From Schistosoma mansoni (taxonomy: Eukaryota > Platyhelminthes > Trematoda > Strigeidida > Schistosomatidae), in contig NC_031498.1 of the NCBI RefSeq assembly GCF_000237925.1, positions 2,588,229 through 2,652,228 on the forward strand: DNA of 64,000 bases, given 5' to 3'. Positions 37,601 to 48,817 of the stretch are shown here, in pieces (position 1 is the first letter of the stretch; each line of letters begins with the position of its first letter). A program made the position numbers and the translations under genes. The notes below the pieces were generated by a model, which worked only from the letters and a program-made list of their open reading frames with translations, was not told the origin of the DNA and did not search any database.

Positions 37601-40600
37601 CTTGTGGCCATATTCAAACTTAATCGATAGAATACGATTAGTATCAAGTAATAAATGCATATCATTGATTAATACTCAATGATCAATCAGTGTAAATAAT
37701 CACATTCTGGATCAGATATATTATAAAACTGAATTTTAATTTAAAATAAACGAACAATTACTTTTGGAAATTGAAACGTAGAAGTATCAGAACGGATAAG
37801 TGACTTGTCATTTGGTTGCAATTGAGATTTATCATTCGGTCTTTTGAGGAATGAAATAAAAAAACATCAAAAAGTATAGCTTAGTACTAAATAAAATTAA
37901 CAGTGAAAAGTAATGGCTGAGGTTATTTATAACGTTTTGATGTCCACTAATTACGTCGTAGCCAGAACTCTTAGTCATATTCTCACTCATTTAGTAGGTA
38001 GGTACTGCATACTGTAGTGTATGTTTCATTAAAGATTCCCTTTTAAGCCCTAACCTTCACTATATTTGGATTATTCCTTAGCGATATCAGGCTCTGCTGC
38101 TACACTGGACACATAAAAAAACAGTTGCAGACAACTTCACCTCCAATAATCTATTCGAATCTTTGAATTGAATAAACTATGAGAAATGTTTAAATTCTCC
38201 AAAAACCACTTATTTACTCACCATTTTGTTATTTCACAAAAATTTAAGTTCTCATTTCAGATATTCACTATTGGAGCCATTCTTCACATCAATATGAACA
38301 ACGACCCCTTTTTACTTATTCGTTTGTTGGTTTTTTAATATGCTAATTTTTCACCCTACTTCCAAGGACATTGTGGATTTATTGGTAGTCAATAGTTTCA
38401 ACTCTCATGTACTCTCTCGTGTACTGTTTTTTACTTTGAGTACATCTGCGGATGGGCAGTTTCAATATATGATTATCGGTCACTTTCTCATTCACCTAAA
38501 TATTATTTCCTACATCTGGGGTCAGAAAAACAAATTTAGTATTGCTCACTTGCACATTATATGCATGATGACAGTCTAATATATGAACATCGATATGGTC
38601 ATCCACTAAAACCATTTTACCGAATACGCTAATTAATAACGTAGTTCAAAAAACACAAGCCAAGAAACTTTCAATGATTAGTTTTACTAAACTAATCATT
38701 GAAATAAACAAAGAACGACTTCATTGACTTTTACAAAGTTTGGCTTCAAATAAACCTTTCGTGTATATAATACTGAAAGGAGTGAATAGTAGTTATATAC
38801 CACCCTTACCAATTCGTAGATCTGGTTAACCAAACGAGTGATATAAATGTTTAGCTCTATCAAATATGCCACAAATTATAAATCATGCTATTATCTGCGC
38901 GGCTTCCAATAAAAACTATGTCGACACGACAACTGATTAGTTGAGGAAGTATTCAATTGTGAAAAATGGTTTCAACACTAAAGTAGTTCAGATATACATG
39001 TATATCGTTCATTATTTTCCAAATAATGAACATAAATAATGAGTAATCATTAAGTTCCTTTCAATTCTAGCACTCACTATACCATTTCCTAAGTAAATTA
39101 AACTTAATGAGAAATAGTTTCGTGTAGATCAGTAGTTAATTATAGTATGATATAGTTACTAAGTTTTTAGTTCTCATTTAGTAAGAGCTTGAATCATTAC
39201 AAAGTTACATAAACAAAATAGATATAGCGAAGTTCAAATTTGAGATGAATTAAGGAATGAAAGTAGTCTTTAAATCAATGAACTGAATTTTTATGTCATT
39301 CTTCATTTAAGGATATATATAAATAACTTACAATGAAAGCACATCTGATTTATAATGTTTACATATTGAATCATCTTTCTTGGTAAGAGAAAAATTATTC
39401 AACAATTTTCTGTCATCATGAATATAAGTTAATTTATTAGCCCATCGTTGACGAATAGCATTCTCTTCTAATTCAGCTTCATCAATTTGTTTTAAAAGCT
39501 CTTTAGCAGCAGAGCAAAGTACGCGACAATCATCAAGATCTATATTATATGAATATATTTAAGAACAGGTATGTTATAAGAATACAATTCATTCATAAGA
39601 TATTTGCTATTTTCTAAAAGCATTAAGCTAACTATTTTCGGTTATACTATTATTATTGTCTAACCTATAAGCAAGATTTATAGAGATGATGGAGATTTGT
39701 AGCCCGGGTGGATGATTTTGTTGGAGTTTCGTCCTCTGACCTGGATGATTAAGATGTGGAGCTTTTATTGTTCTTATGGACAATATCGTTGGTACACACT
39801 TCAAGTAAAAGTAAATTAATGACACAGATAAATGTCATGAATGTCACCCCAATAGCAATATTTTTTGACACAATAAATAAAAAAAGACCTAAAGAGATCC
39901 GTCCGAAGAATAATAATAGGTTTTGTTGAGTTCTATGGTAACGATCTGACTCCATAATGATTGTCGATGGAATGAACCGTGGATACAAAACCTCCGTTTC
40001 GTCTCGTATATTTTACTTAGGCTAACCCCATTTAGGTGATAGCATCAATAAAAAGCTAAGGATGAATTAGGCTGCAAGAATTGATTTCAAGCATTATTTT
40101 ATCCAGGAAGACGATGAAAAATGTCAAGCCAAGATGACAAACGTGGCTGCTCGATTTAGTTAAAACATGACTCAACATTTGTAGGTATGACAGACACAAG
40201 GAAGTATACAGATGCATATCATCATAAAAACATCTTAAGGTCACATGCCTAAACAAAAAATGAATGGAATGACTAAAGTAATTATCTATCCAAAAATAAG
40301 GACAAATTGTATAGTGGTGTAACAATACTAAACGCTACAGTTCTCTGAAGTAGATGGTTTATTTACTGGGCTTTCATTGTTATTCCGAGAAGCCAAAGCT
40401 TGTGTTCAGTATTCGGAGGTAGTCAGAAGGAAATTATAAACCTAGGTTTTGTCCTAGTTGGCATACGGCGGCAAATCGTACTCCTGACTTATGGGATTCC
40501 ATCTCACATCACCTAGCCTTACGACGAGTATCAACTAGGATATAAGCTAGATCCATGGATTCTTGTCGACGAATTCCAACCCCTAAGCATCCCAACATAG

Positions 40601-43600
40601 TGAATGTGATGTTTAGCCACTTAAACTTGTGGCCGTATTAGAATTTGATTGATAGAATTCATCCAGTAACAAAGGATTAGACAAACATTTTACTGGTCAC
40701 TGACCAATCAATTGTAAAATATGACTGTGTGTTTTTAATATTATTTGGCTGAATAAAACAAAGTAGATGGAACCGGCTGCCTGTTAACCTTCAACCTATT
40801 AGCTTAAAGCTTTAAATAAAAGTTTATAGTCTTGGAAATGCAAATAAATTGAAAAATGATTGAAGAGTTATTAAAAATGGTTAGGGACCAGATAGCGATT
40901 GTATCATAGTTTTGAAACTCATCGATAATAAATACATTTGACCTCTCAAGCAGTAAAACCCAAAACAAACATTGAAATCGTTCCGTGCTGATAAGTCACA
41001 GTCGAAAGTTAAAACACTTTTTTAAGGGACAATTCCTAAAAACAGTACTATGAATAGAACTAATAGGTCTGAGTATGTTAATGAGAATATATATATATAA
41101 GAAATGAATTACTTGATTTTATCGTGTTGATGGTAAGCTGGTTAGATGAGTTCCAAATGTTTTGGTCACCAGTAATTCCACACAATGATTTCACTGGACT
41201 CTGATTCTGATCGATGAAAAATGGTTCAGTAAATAGAAACAGAAAATAAGGTTTAAAAAACTGGGCAAATATACATTATGATAAAAAATTGTTGTGTCGA
41301 AATAACTCAGTGATAACATATCCGATTAGGACATTGCTTGGCCCCATATATTAGGTTGAAATCGGAAATATTTTAAATAATTCGCTTATGACGAACTCAT
41401 ATTTTATATCGCTTCTTCCTATTTATTAATAAACCCCCATTGGTCAATGTATGTATCTTGTTCTATATATTTTTGCAGGTAAATTAAACATTCCCAAAGA
41501 AAAACAAATAAACTTAAATATAATAACGAGCATCCTTACCAAACACAGTACGCAGTCCAAATTTTAAATGAATGAATACAGTTCAAAGGATAAATGTATA
41601 AAAGCGGATTTTTATTACCTTTAAATATTCTCCAGGTTGACAAGTAACAGCACTAGACCCATCTAAGTTCAGTGAATTAATAGCTTGCTCCCAAAGTGAA
41701 GATACTTTTGAATCATAGTGATCTCTAGCATTGGTTGAAATAGAAGTCGTAGATATTGGACAATTGTCATGAGTTAAGTCGACACTATTAAATGAATTTG
41801 ATTTTATTATTTTACTAGAATGTTGTGTATTCGGTCTACAAACCAAGTGGGAACGTGTAGCTGATGATTTTGGGCGAATAATAGATGATATTACTGATTT
41901 TGAATGATTTACAGGAATTTTTAAAAGTGGCTTCTTCTGCACTTTACAAGTTGATCCTAATTCTTGAGACTGAGCATTATTTGACAAACACTTTGCCTGA
42001 AGTTCTTCTAATGCAGCTGAATATTGAGATAACTTGGCTTGTAGTTGACGTATTCTAGATTCCTAAGTATTTCAAACGATAAAATTCAACAATACATAAT
42101 TGAATTACAGCAACAATAGTAAATATTATTACTTAAAAAGATTTTCAAACAAAAAGGATAAATACTATCCAAATCATTAAAAAAATTTCTGTAAAAGATT
42201 TTTTTATAGGTCAGCAGTAGACTTAGTTAACAAAATAGAAAGTTTTAAAAATCGAGTGACCGGTTATATATATTCTTTAATTTCATTCGTCATGTTTATT
42301 TAAGGGCTATGATACCGCTAAAGTACTCAGGCCAACACAGGTGTTTTTTCAGGAGGCTGACATCTACAACCTTTTTAATGTAGAATGTAGTTGAGGAACT
42401 ACAAAAGACGTATTCCCAGGGTGGCTAGTGACCATGTGTTACGTCTTGTAAGTTGAACGCTATATTCAGATCCTAAGCTATTCGGATAACCCCAGGGCTA
42501 GCACTACTCAGCGACTTGAAGACCAGAGAGAAGACACGAGTATCAGAGAAACGCTTTACTGCAAGGTTCCTTTATGTACAGAAAATATAGGGATTTTATA
42601 GTAATTTAAGAGTCCTTGAGTTTTACTGAAAGTTCTAGAATACTGCTAAACATAGTAGCAGTGTATCAACCAGACAATCAGGATCTCCACACGTGACTTT
42701 TCCATTTTTGTTATTTTAGTAACATAACTTCACATAACTTCTAATTAATCGCTGATTGGTTGAAATGCTCCTTGATGACCCCTGAGCTTTTCATGTCGCT
42801 TGAGAGAAAAATGCAGGGTCATCCCAACACCATGCAATAATCGTTCTTTCGGAATACTGGGGTTAAAAAGAAGTACTTTGAAAATCAAGGTCTTAAAACT
42901 GGTCGAGATAAACTTTCTGAATTATCGACCAGATTCCAGTCTTTTTATTTTGTGAAAATGTCTCAGCTAGGTAAATGTGATGAGCAAAACTCCTCTGTAG
43001 GGAACCTTTATACAAGAACATCCAGGTAGAATGACAGCATACAACCGCATCTGTCGATTGTTTCAAACCAGTAACATGGTTATGTAGGGTTGCATGATAT
43101 CGTTTTTCATTTGCAAGTTTGGTGACATGTATAAATATAAAGAATGCCGTCCCAATAGTTATCATACTAGTAGTATCTTCTGACACTAAGAATAAATGAA
43201 GAAAGTATTAAGACATGACAATATACTAATAGCTTATTATCACTTCTTAATGGGGATTCTAAATAATGCACAACATAATGACCTGAACAATTTATCAAAC
43301 ATGGTTAGAAATTGAAGAGATAATCCTACAGTAGATTATTACATACTTTGTAAATAGTAGGATGTACTTTGAGAAAAACAGAATTCCCTTTAGTTTCGCT
43401 CTTATTTGAACTATTTTCTTTATATTTTATAAGCAGTGATGTATAGTGGCTAGCAGTGGAATCCAGGACGCGCATTTCGTTCTATTTTAGACTCGTCAGC
43501 CGGATGAAACTGCATCTCAGAGTTGATGTTCACTCTGGGACCCGAACCCAGTACCGTTCACTTCAAACGCCATCACGTTATCCACTTAGCTACTGAGTCC

Positions 43601-45993
43601 TGATAGCCACCTGCTTGTGCAATAGGGTGAAGTTATATTCACTTGGTGTTGTTTACTTGTATCTTCTCATTGTTATTTAGAACTGCAATTGATCAGTCTC
43701 TTGTTGGTATATGTGCATCCTGTGCTTGTGACTTCAGGTAATATCAAGGCAGTCCGCACAGGATGCACATATGCCAACAAGAGACTGATCAATTGCAGTC
43801 CTAAATAACAATGGGAAGATACAAATAAATAACACCAAGTGAATATATATTATTTATTTTGTTGTTGCAATTTTATTTTATTTTCCTATCAAAACTGTTT
43901 ATATCGGGTACATCTTAGGTCCTTTTGTAGAGCACTCTCACATCAGGATGAATAATTAGTAAAAAATAAACAAGGTTTTACAAACCTAATTAACATTAAA
44001 AAATAATAAGCGGCGTGGTTTAAACAATTAAACCCCAAAATCCATCTATCCAAGTACGAGGCTGAGGAAGCCAATACTTAAGCAATAAAACTACCATCTG
44101 ATTCTCAGATCAACTCTTATTTACTTATAGAAAAATATTGATTCTGTAGTGTTGTCATTTATTTCACTTACTAGAATGTTTATCAGATTTCTGCAGTGTT
44201 AAAGTAAAGCAACGGAATAGTATTCACTATTTAGTTATATTTCAACAGCAAATTGATTAGGAAGAGAAAGTTCAGTAATTTGGACATAAAAAGTAACATT
44301 AATTCAACTGAATGGACTTATATTTTGTCATTTTTCCTTCAAAACTACAACTTTAAAAAGACTTTTTCGTATTTTAGTTCATAAATATTGAATATTAAGT
44401 TAATGCTATTATAAAAACAACTGTTATAATGTAGTAACTACTAAAAAGCTTTTCCGTTGATAATTGCAGTATAAAGTTAGGGAATATACCTGAGAATTCC
44501 TGAGCTGCTTTTCAGTTGGCTCATGAAGAGCACGTTTGCGATTCGGAGTCCAGGTATCTGTATCCCGTATTGGAGGAGAGTCACTACAAGCTGGCGCTTT
44601 GTCGTCAAGTGTTTGATAATGTGTATTAGCTGCAAGTTTGCGTGTAGTCTGATAGAAGTCATTTCTTGAGGGAAGTATTCCAGGTTTACTCAAAATTGAT
44701 TTATACTTCTGATCAGTACTTCTAATAACCTAGTTGAAATGATGGTATTAAAATTTTTTAAAAATTTAATCCTCAAAAATATATACAATAGTTGACAGTT
44801 AGGTACCAGTAATAAACTGAGTATTATTCACTCCAGTAAAAAATGTCATATTATCAAGACAGATGATCTGCACGTGAACTTCAACAATATACATCTGCAC
44901 TCATCAATTACTGTATAAAGATTTTGTATAGTACTATGGTTTAAAAAGTTAGGGTACTCAAAACTATTGGTTGATCTACTGAAATCATCATATTGCTTTT
45001 CATCAACAGATCAGGAGATAACCTAACTTTTCAGTAGTCTTTTTCAACAATCGTGCAAACTTAAATGCATAATACTAACAAGATAACTCAATCTAACCTA
45101 CCCATGAATGGATGCTTATTCATACAACCGCTCTAGTGAAGATTTGAAAAGCATTATTCAAAATTTTGGAATATTTGTAATAAAAATTGTTTATCTCTGA
45201 CTATTTTATAGGAAGACTCTTGAAGTCAACCTAAAGAGGACTACTAAAAGACTTCAACTAATAATCGAACGTGCACGAGAAATGACATTTAAACTGACTT
45301 CAAAAAGTTGGCTTGTAGAAAAATAAACTTGGATGGTGACATGTTACTACAGGAACCCTGAGTCCAAATTTCATAACTCTCAATACTTAACAAGATGTAA
45401 TACGTTGTTTATTCTTCTGCGCTAGTCAAATTCTTTCGGTCAATTTCTAGTGCAGCCTCTAAGTTATAAACGCTTACCTCTAATGGGCAAAAAAATTAAT
45501 CCTAGATGAAAGACTTCTTACTAATTGCCTTTAATGGTAAATAAAAACTAGTGAAATATCAGTCCACCTAGTTTAAATAATATATTTGAAACTAATTCGA
45601 TGCAACTCTATCCGACCTAAAAACAAAGTAATATAACAGAGATTATTATTTAGTGATTGATACGTGGTTTGGTCAACATATATGCTACACTTCATTATAC
45701 TTTAGGCTGTGATCAAGAAAATTTATTCAGGCATGAAGATTATGAATCGGAAAACGGTTTCTCTAGTTGAACATTACTTGAGTTGGTTTTTGAACAAGAC
45801 GATTGTCAACTGGAGATAAAAGGGAATTGTTGTTGAAACTTTGAGCCGTTTCAGGAATATATCCATCGTCTTCAATTTCGCTGGATGATAAGCATCTAAC
45901 ATCCCTTTTCGCTACTTGAACAGCCAAAAGTAACCGATCACGATCAATATACTGAAACCCAACAGATTCCTTCATTCTTAACGACACATTATT
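31050..45993 (-). CDS. KIAA0753 (MNR): Moonraker/KIAA0753 (OFIP)-like centriolar-satellite protein
   Basis: Known role: a centriole and centriolar-satellite scaffold that works with OFD1 and FOR20 in centriole duplication and ciliogenesis. Located exons: 45778-45993, 44490-44729, 41619-42062, 39332-39539, 37762-37840 and 31050-31685 (stop at 31050), together about 606 codons. Three local matches to the human protein support the call: YIDRDRLLLAVQVAKRDVR against ISQERLSYAVHLARRDVK; QIDEAELEENAIRQRWANK against RMEEMEKYQESVRQRYNK; and LIQEAVDELYQTIDRTASEL near the carboxy end against LVDEALGAVAAELQ. Five of the exons join in phase. The junction 41619 to 39539 does not, so at least one exon between them is missing. 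The 5' end also lies upstream and was not found. It follows TEDC1 on the same strand. Confidence 0.75.
32290..32625 (-). repeat. Near full-length hammerhead SINE
   Basis: Read on the minus strand: upstream module beginning TCTAGTGAGAAGCAATGACC, A box-like CAGGCTCAGTGG, B box GGGTTCGAACC, ribozyme module and tail. The core has TTGAGGA and an altered cleavage site, so it is probably inactive. Confidence 0.7.
32657..32848. repeat. SINE fold-back with inverted tails
   Basis: The left end (GGGTTTTTGTGGATATTATA) and right end (TATAATATCCACAAAACCC) are inverted copies of the SINE tail. Between them lies only the ribozyme part of a minus-strand copy (core CTGAGGA...GAAAC intact, stem I and II partly mismatched). 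The head has been lost. Confidence 0.7.
34510..34830 (+). mobile_element. Degenerate LINE 3' fragment, probably RTE class
   Basis: The segment LNDLAQNQ near 34760-34785 parallels the end of schistosome RTE-like reverse-transcriptase ORFs. The preceding GTTGATGAATTTTCATCGAC block resembles the same element's 3' region. No intact frame remains. Confidence 0.4.
36156..36443. mobile_element. Merlin-family MITE with 8-bp target duplication
   Basis: A 288-bp element bounded by inverted repeats of about 24 bp: left GGTGAGACTATAATTTATGG, right the complement of GGCGAGACTACAATCTATGG. It is flanked on both sides by the perfect direct repeat GAATAATT (36148-36155 and 36444-36451). The 8-bp duplication is the size known for Merlin elements, and the termini match the element at 55891-56662. 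No coding capacity. Confidence 0.88.
37150..37640. repeat. Dispersed repeat, copy A
   Basis: It shares ordered blocks with 40400-40690, such as CTAGTTGGTA, ATCTCATATCACATC, TACCAACTAG and CTTGTGGCCATATT. It probably derives from a common schistosome LINE or its flank; no intact frame. Confidence 0.45.
37762..37840 (-). CDS. Moonraker-like small exon
   Basis: 79 nt; acceptor CTCAAAAG, donor GTAATT. It encodes PNDKSQLQPNDKSLIRSDTS and then TFQFPK, with a small internal PNDKS repeat. Phases in (1 nt) and out (0) match both neighbours, which is the main support. Confidence 0.6.
37841..39331. other. Intron of the Moonraker-like gene
   Basis: AT-rich; no gene or recognised element seen. Confidence 0.4.
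39332..39539 (-). CDS. Moonraker-like exon with conserved coiled segment
   Basis: Acceptor ATAATATAG, donor GTAAGT. It encodes DLDDCRVLCSAAKELLKQ followed by IDEAELEENAIRQRWANKL, the best-conserved coiled-coil stretch of the family. It needs one preceding nucleotide, which the 41619 donor does not supply, so an exon upstream is unaccounted for. Confidence 0.75.
39540..41618. other. Intron of the Moonraker-like gene, probably hiding a missed exon
   Basis: 2.1 kb. It contains dispersed repeat copy B (40400-40690) and a SINE-like tRNA-derived fragment near 41297-41370. Hydrophobic open frames on the minus strand at 39749-39988 and 40056-40325 have no family match. A missing exon of length 1 modulo 3 is expected here. 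Confidence 0.45.
40400..40690. repeat. Dispersed repeat, copy B
   Basis: See copy A at 37150. This copy keeps TAGGTTTTGTCCTAGTTGGC and CACTTAAACTTGTGGCCGTA. Confidence 0.45.
41619..42062 (-). CDS. Moonraker-like exon, coiled coil plus Ser-rich region
   Basis: Acceptor AAATACTTAG, donor AAG|GTAATA; 148 codons, phase 0 at both ends. It begins ESRIRQLQAKLSQYSAALEE, a heptad-like coiled coil comparable with [20 protein letters not shown] of the human protein, then a Ser/Asn-rich stretch. Confidence 0.78.
43440..43612 (-). repeat. Sm-alpha SINE with hammerhead
   Basis: On the minus strand it runs GGTGGCTATCAGGACTCAGT, the A box-like AGTAGCTAAGTGG, a B box-like GGGTTCGGGTCCC, the GAGTGAACATCAACTC block, a ribozyme and TCCTGGATTCCACTGC. 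This is the best preserved Sm-alpha copy in the window. Confidence 0.8.
43459..43506 (-). ncRNA. Hammerhead ribozyme core (Sm-alpha)
   Basis: Minus strand: ATCCGG, core CTGACGA, short stem II, core GAAA, stem III ATGCGCGT, cleavage C, then CTGGAT. Stem I pairs ATCCGG with CTGGAT (one G-U). Stem II has one mismatch. The core bases are intact, in line with the published Sm-alpha ribozyme. Confidence 0.7.
43635..43846. repeat. Long inverted repeat (about 91-bp arms, 30-bp spacer)
   Basis: Arms 43635-43725 and 43756-43846 are near-perfect complements: the left contains TGATCAGTCTCTTGTTGG and the right contains CCAACAAGAGACTGATCA. The same sequence occurs once at 13110-13190 beside the Sm-alpha fold-back, so it is part of that repeat family. 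Confidence 0.9.
44490..44729 (-). CDS. Moonraker-like exon
   Basis: Acceptor TTTCAACTAG, donor CAG|GTATAT; 80 codons, phase 0 both ends. It begins VIRSTDQKYKSILSKPGILP; a polar Pro/Thr-rich region follows. No local match to the human protein was seen; it is included for its phase fit and codon continuity. Confidence 0.65.
44730..45777. other. Intron of the Moonraker-like gene
   Basis: AT-rich; nothing recognised. Confidence 0.4.
45778..45993 (-). CDS. Moonraker-like first located exon
   Basis: Acceptor AATATTCCAG, donor CAA|GTAATG; 72 codons. It holds the amino-terminal family motif YIDRDRLLLAVQVAKRDV. Because it begins with an acceptor, a 5' exon must exist upstream, or the transcript is trans-spliced here with the start at an internal Met. 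Confidence 0.75.
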
Positions 45994-48817
45994 CTGGAAT
46001 ATTTATGAAGTAAAAATATTAAGTAACAAGCCACTGTTATTAACACCTAAGATGCAGTCAGTTACGAATTTTAATAGAAAAATCACGTGAAGTAGAAATC
46101 GGTTTTCTAAAACAAACTAAACAATCTCAAAAGAAATACCAGAACATGAAAAATCCTTTAATTTTTGTTGTTGGACAGTGTTAAGAGTAATTAGTGTGAC
46201 GTATAAATGTTTTACTTATTGTCAGTTAAAATTTCCATATTTTGATTGGTGCGAAAGATATCAATAACTGTTTTGAATATATCAAAACTCAGCCATCAAG
46301 CAAACATTACTAACTGATTTCATGTTAAAATGTTTCGTATAAATTGTATCTATCATACTTAATGGAACAATATTGATCGTTCAATTACAAATATACACAG
46401 TAGCAGTTAAACGGGTTCATTATTATTGTTGCTATTACTCCTACTGCTACTATCAAGTTGTACGAACAACTGGTTTAGAGTCCCTGAATGGTACAAAATC
46501 ATTCTCTAGGAATCGGGAACCCGAATAGCTATTCTTTAAAATCTTAGTTTACAACACAAGGAGAAATATTGAAATAATTTCATTTTGACCGCTTGCTTTT
46601 TATCGTTCTGACTGAAAGCTTAGAGGAAGAAATTTCGTAGCATATTGAGCGTGCAAAAATCCAATGGTGGAATTAGGTGGTTTATTTGTGCAGTATGGGA
46701 GACTTATTGTTTTAAAACAACAGCTCATTGTTAGGGGCATTCAGCTCTTAACCAATGAGTTCCAGGTTTGAATGTAGCTTTAATTACTTTGATATAGGTA
46801 ACCGAGTATTGTCACTGTACTTCACACTTAGAATACGGTCTAAAGGCGAATGAAAGAATCTATATCTAGTAAACGAGTTGAGCAGAACAACTGAATAGGA
46901 ATCTGTACATTAGTTACTGTAAAGTGGAAAACATATTTGTGGTCCTAACTGGATGATATAGGATTCTACTACTATTATTATCATGATGATTCCGCATCAC
47001 ACTAGTATATGATGATGCTTTGTAAACTAGTACAAACATCCGATAAGTTCAGGTTTGTAATTATATATCTCACTTCTTTATATTACAAGATATTTTAGTA
47101 TACTTTTTCTGATATTGAGTAGCACTATTGTAAGACCCCTAGCAAGTTTCAACTAGCTGACTAAATTTTCATTAACAATACAACTAGTTGGGTACATTAC
47201 TTCTAACTAGAACAATTTTTTTCATCATAACATTCTAGAAACAAGGAATGTAAGGAGCTCTTGACTATTTCGTTATAATTTTAGGGATTGTTAATCATCT
47301 AGTAACTTTTAGAATGAGGAAACTACTATTTGTTTAAGAAAATACAGACTACTGGTGGCAGTTATCTAGCGACCAGCATCTCTATGATACTAGTTTTGTT
47401 TAGCTCTGCTAGAAAATATCCCCATAAAAGTTAGAGGAATACAGGCATATAGCTGTATAACTCTGAAAGTTTTAATAATTTCTATAGAAAAAGACGAACT
47501 TATCCCAAAGAGAAACATAGATATGATTACAAAACTGGATATATTACTAATCCACGTAGGGTCAAGCCCTTCTATATTAATGTTCAGTACCACTGTAAAA
47601 TCGATCACTCTTTTATGTACACTACCACTAGCATTCAGTGGAAATAATATGACACTGATATACAGAGAAGAACCAGATAATAGGACATTTGCCACAACGT
47701 AAAATCTAATAAGTGATAAACAGATGAATCATCATTGTGGTTTTTATGGTATTAGCCTTTCCCAAAGAACAGATAGAGAGCATCGAGGGGAGAAGTGCCA
47801 ATTCGTGGAAAAGTATCGTATAAATCACGATAAATATATCTGGCTTATGGTTTTCCACTTCACATGCTTCGTTTGGAACCAGCAAGGTCATTTCACTATA
47901 GTGTAAACAAAAAACACGGTATAGAACAAAAAATATTGAGTAATTGTAACAATAGAGTTTTTTGCTTTCTTCTCAACGACTCATGAGATAATAAAACTTA
48001 TTCACTGACGTATTAACTCTTGACCGTTCGTCCTCGTATTATTAGTCCACCGACCAAGACACCGTTATTTATCTAATTTTTGAGTAATTGGTAAGTTCAT
48101 TGACCAAACGCTGAGATATCTCCTACTCTCAAAATCAATTCAGCGGTTTATTCTGAAATTGTTCTTTACATGAAAACAGGAAGTTCAAAGTTCATCACAT
48201 CAAATTCTAGACGAGATGGTATTTACCTAAAGTAGATAAACCAAAGCCGTATACTCACCGACTTAATACCTATCCTGCAATACCTTATCTTCAGAAAACT
48301 GGGACGATTTTGGGGAAAATCTTCGTCAACAACAATAATTTTTAGGTTTTGTGATCATTTGGGAACTCAGAACTGCCAGAATATATGCTAATAGAGTCTA
48401 ATCAAATAGACTCGACATGTAAAATAATAAAACTATAAGGTCGCCACCACATAAGATGGTTAATATTTAGGAGGAAGCACTTCATACTAGAATATTTGGT
48501 GATAATACCTGGTTCAGTTACGTCGATCAAATATTCCGAACTATAAAATGTAAATACTAGTAGCCAGAATTTAATTTATGATAAAACTTAAATTTAAGAT
48601 AAATTCATGAAAATAGGAATTAAACAATACAGATAGTAACCAAAGATCAAAACACGATTGAACTCATCAGATTTGTCATTGATAGCAGACAATAAGTGTG
48701 CCTCAAAAATGAATACAAGTAACAGAACTAGTATATTTACAAATTGTATTGGTTAACAACTTTGGACATGATTACAAGGTAATAGGAGCAGCAAAGGCAT
48801 CTTGAAAGTTTTAATAA
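45994..48817. other. Spacer between TEDC1 and the Moonraker-like gene
   Basis: 2.8 kb that should contain the Moonraker 5' exon(s) and the TEDC1 3' end. Minus-strand open frames at 47390-47695 and 47706-47891 are hydrophobic but unlike any family I know. A tRNA-like SINE relic may lie near 46715-46800. No confident exon found. Confidence 0.4.

Larger units (their letters stand above)
31686..37761. other. Large intron of the Moonraker-like gene
   Basis: 6.1 kb. It holds SINE copies at 32290-32848, an extremely A/T-rich stretch at 32860-34500 with many homopolymers, a LINE remnant at 34510-34830, unassigned repeat-like sequence at 35570-36000 and a Merlin MITE at 36156-36443. The remainder shows no gene. 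Confidence 0.5.
42063..44489. other. Intron of the Moonraker-like gene
   Basis: 2.4 kb. 42280-42850 looks less AT-rich than its flanks and may be an old repeat of unknown type. An Sm-alpha copy and a long hairpin lie at 43440-43846. 43850-44480 shows nothing. Confidence 0.45.

Noticed and set aside
39749-40325. Hydrophobic minus-strand frames that might be the missing Moonraker exon
   Set aside because: Composition is unlike the neighbouring polar, coiled-coil exons and no acceptor/donor pair of the right phase stood out.
42280-42850. Possible LTR of a retrotransposon
   Set aside because: Composition differs from the flanks but I saw no defined ends, target duplication or internal region, so it is not listed as an element.
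42893-43186. 97-codon frame on the minus strand
   Set aside because: It falls in an intron; no resemblance to the Moonraker family or any other protein I know.
47390-47891. Hydrophobic minus-strand frames resembling membrane segments
   Set aside because: They have no homologous motif and no convincing splice borders; phenylalanine/isoleucine richness is expected from T-rich intergenic DNA.
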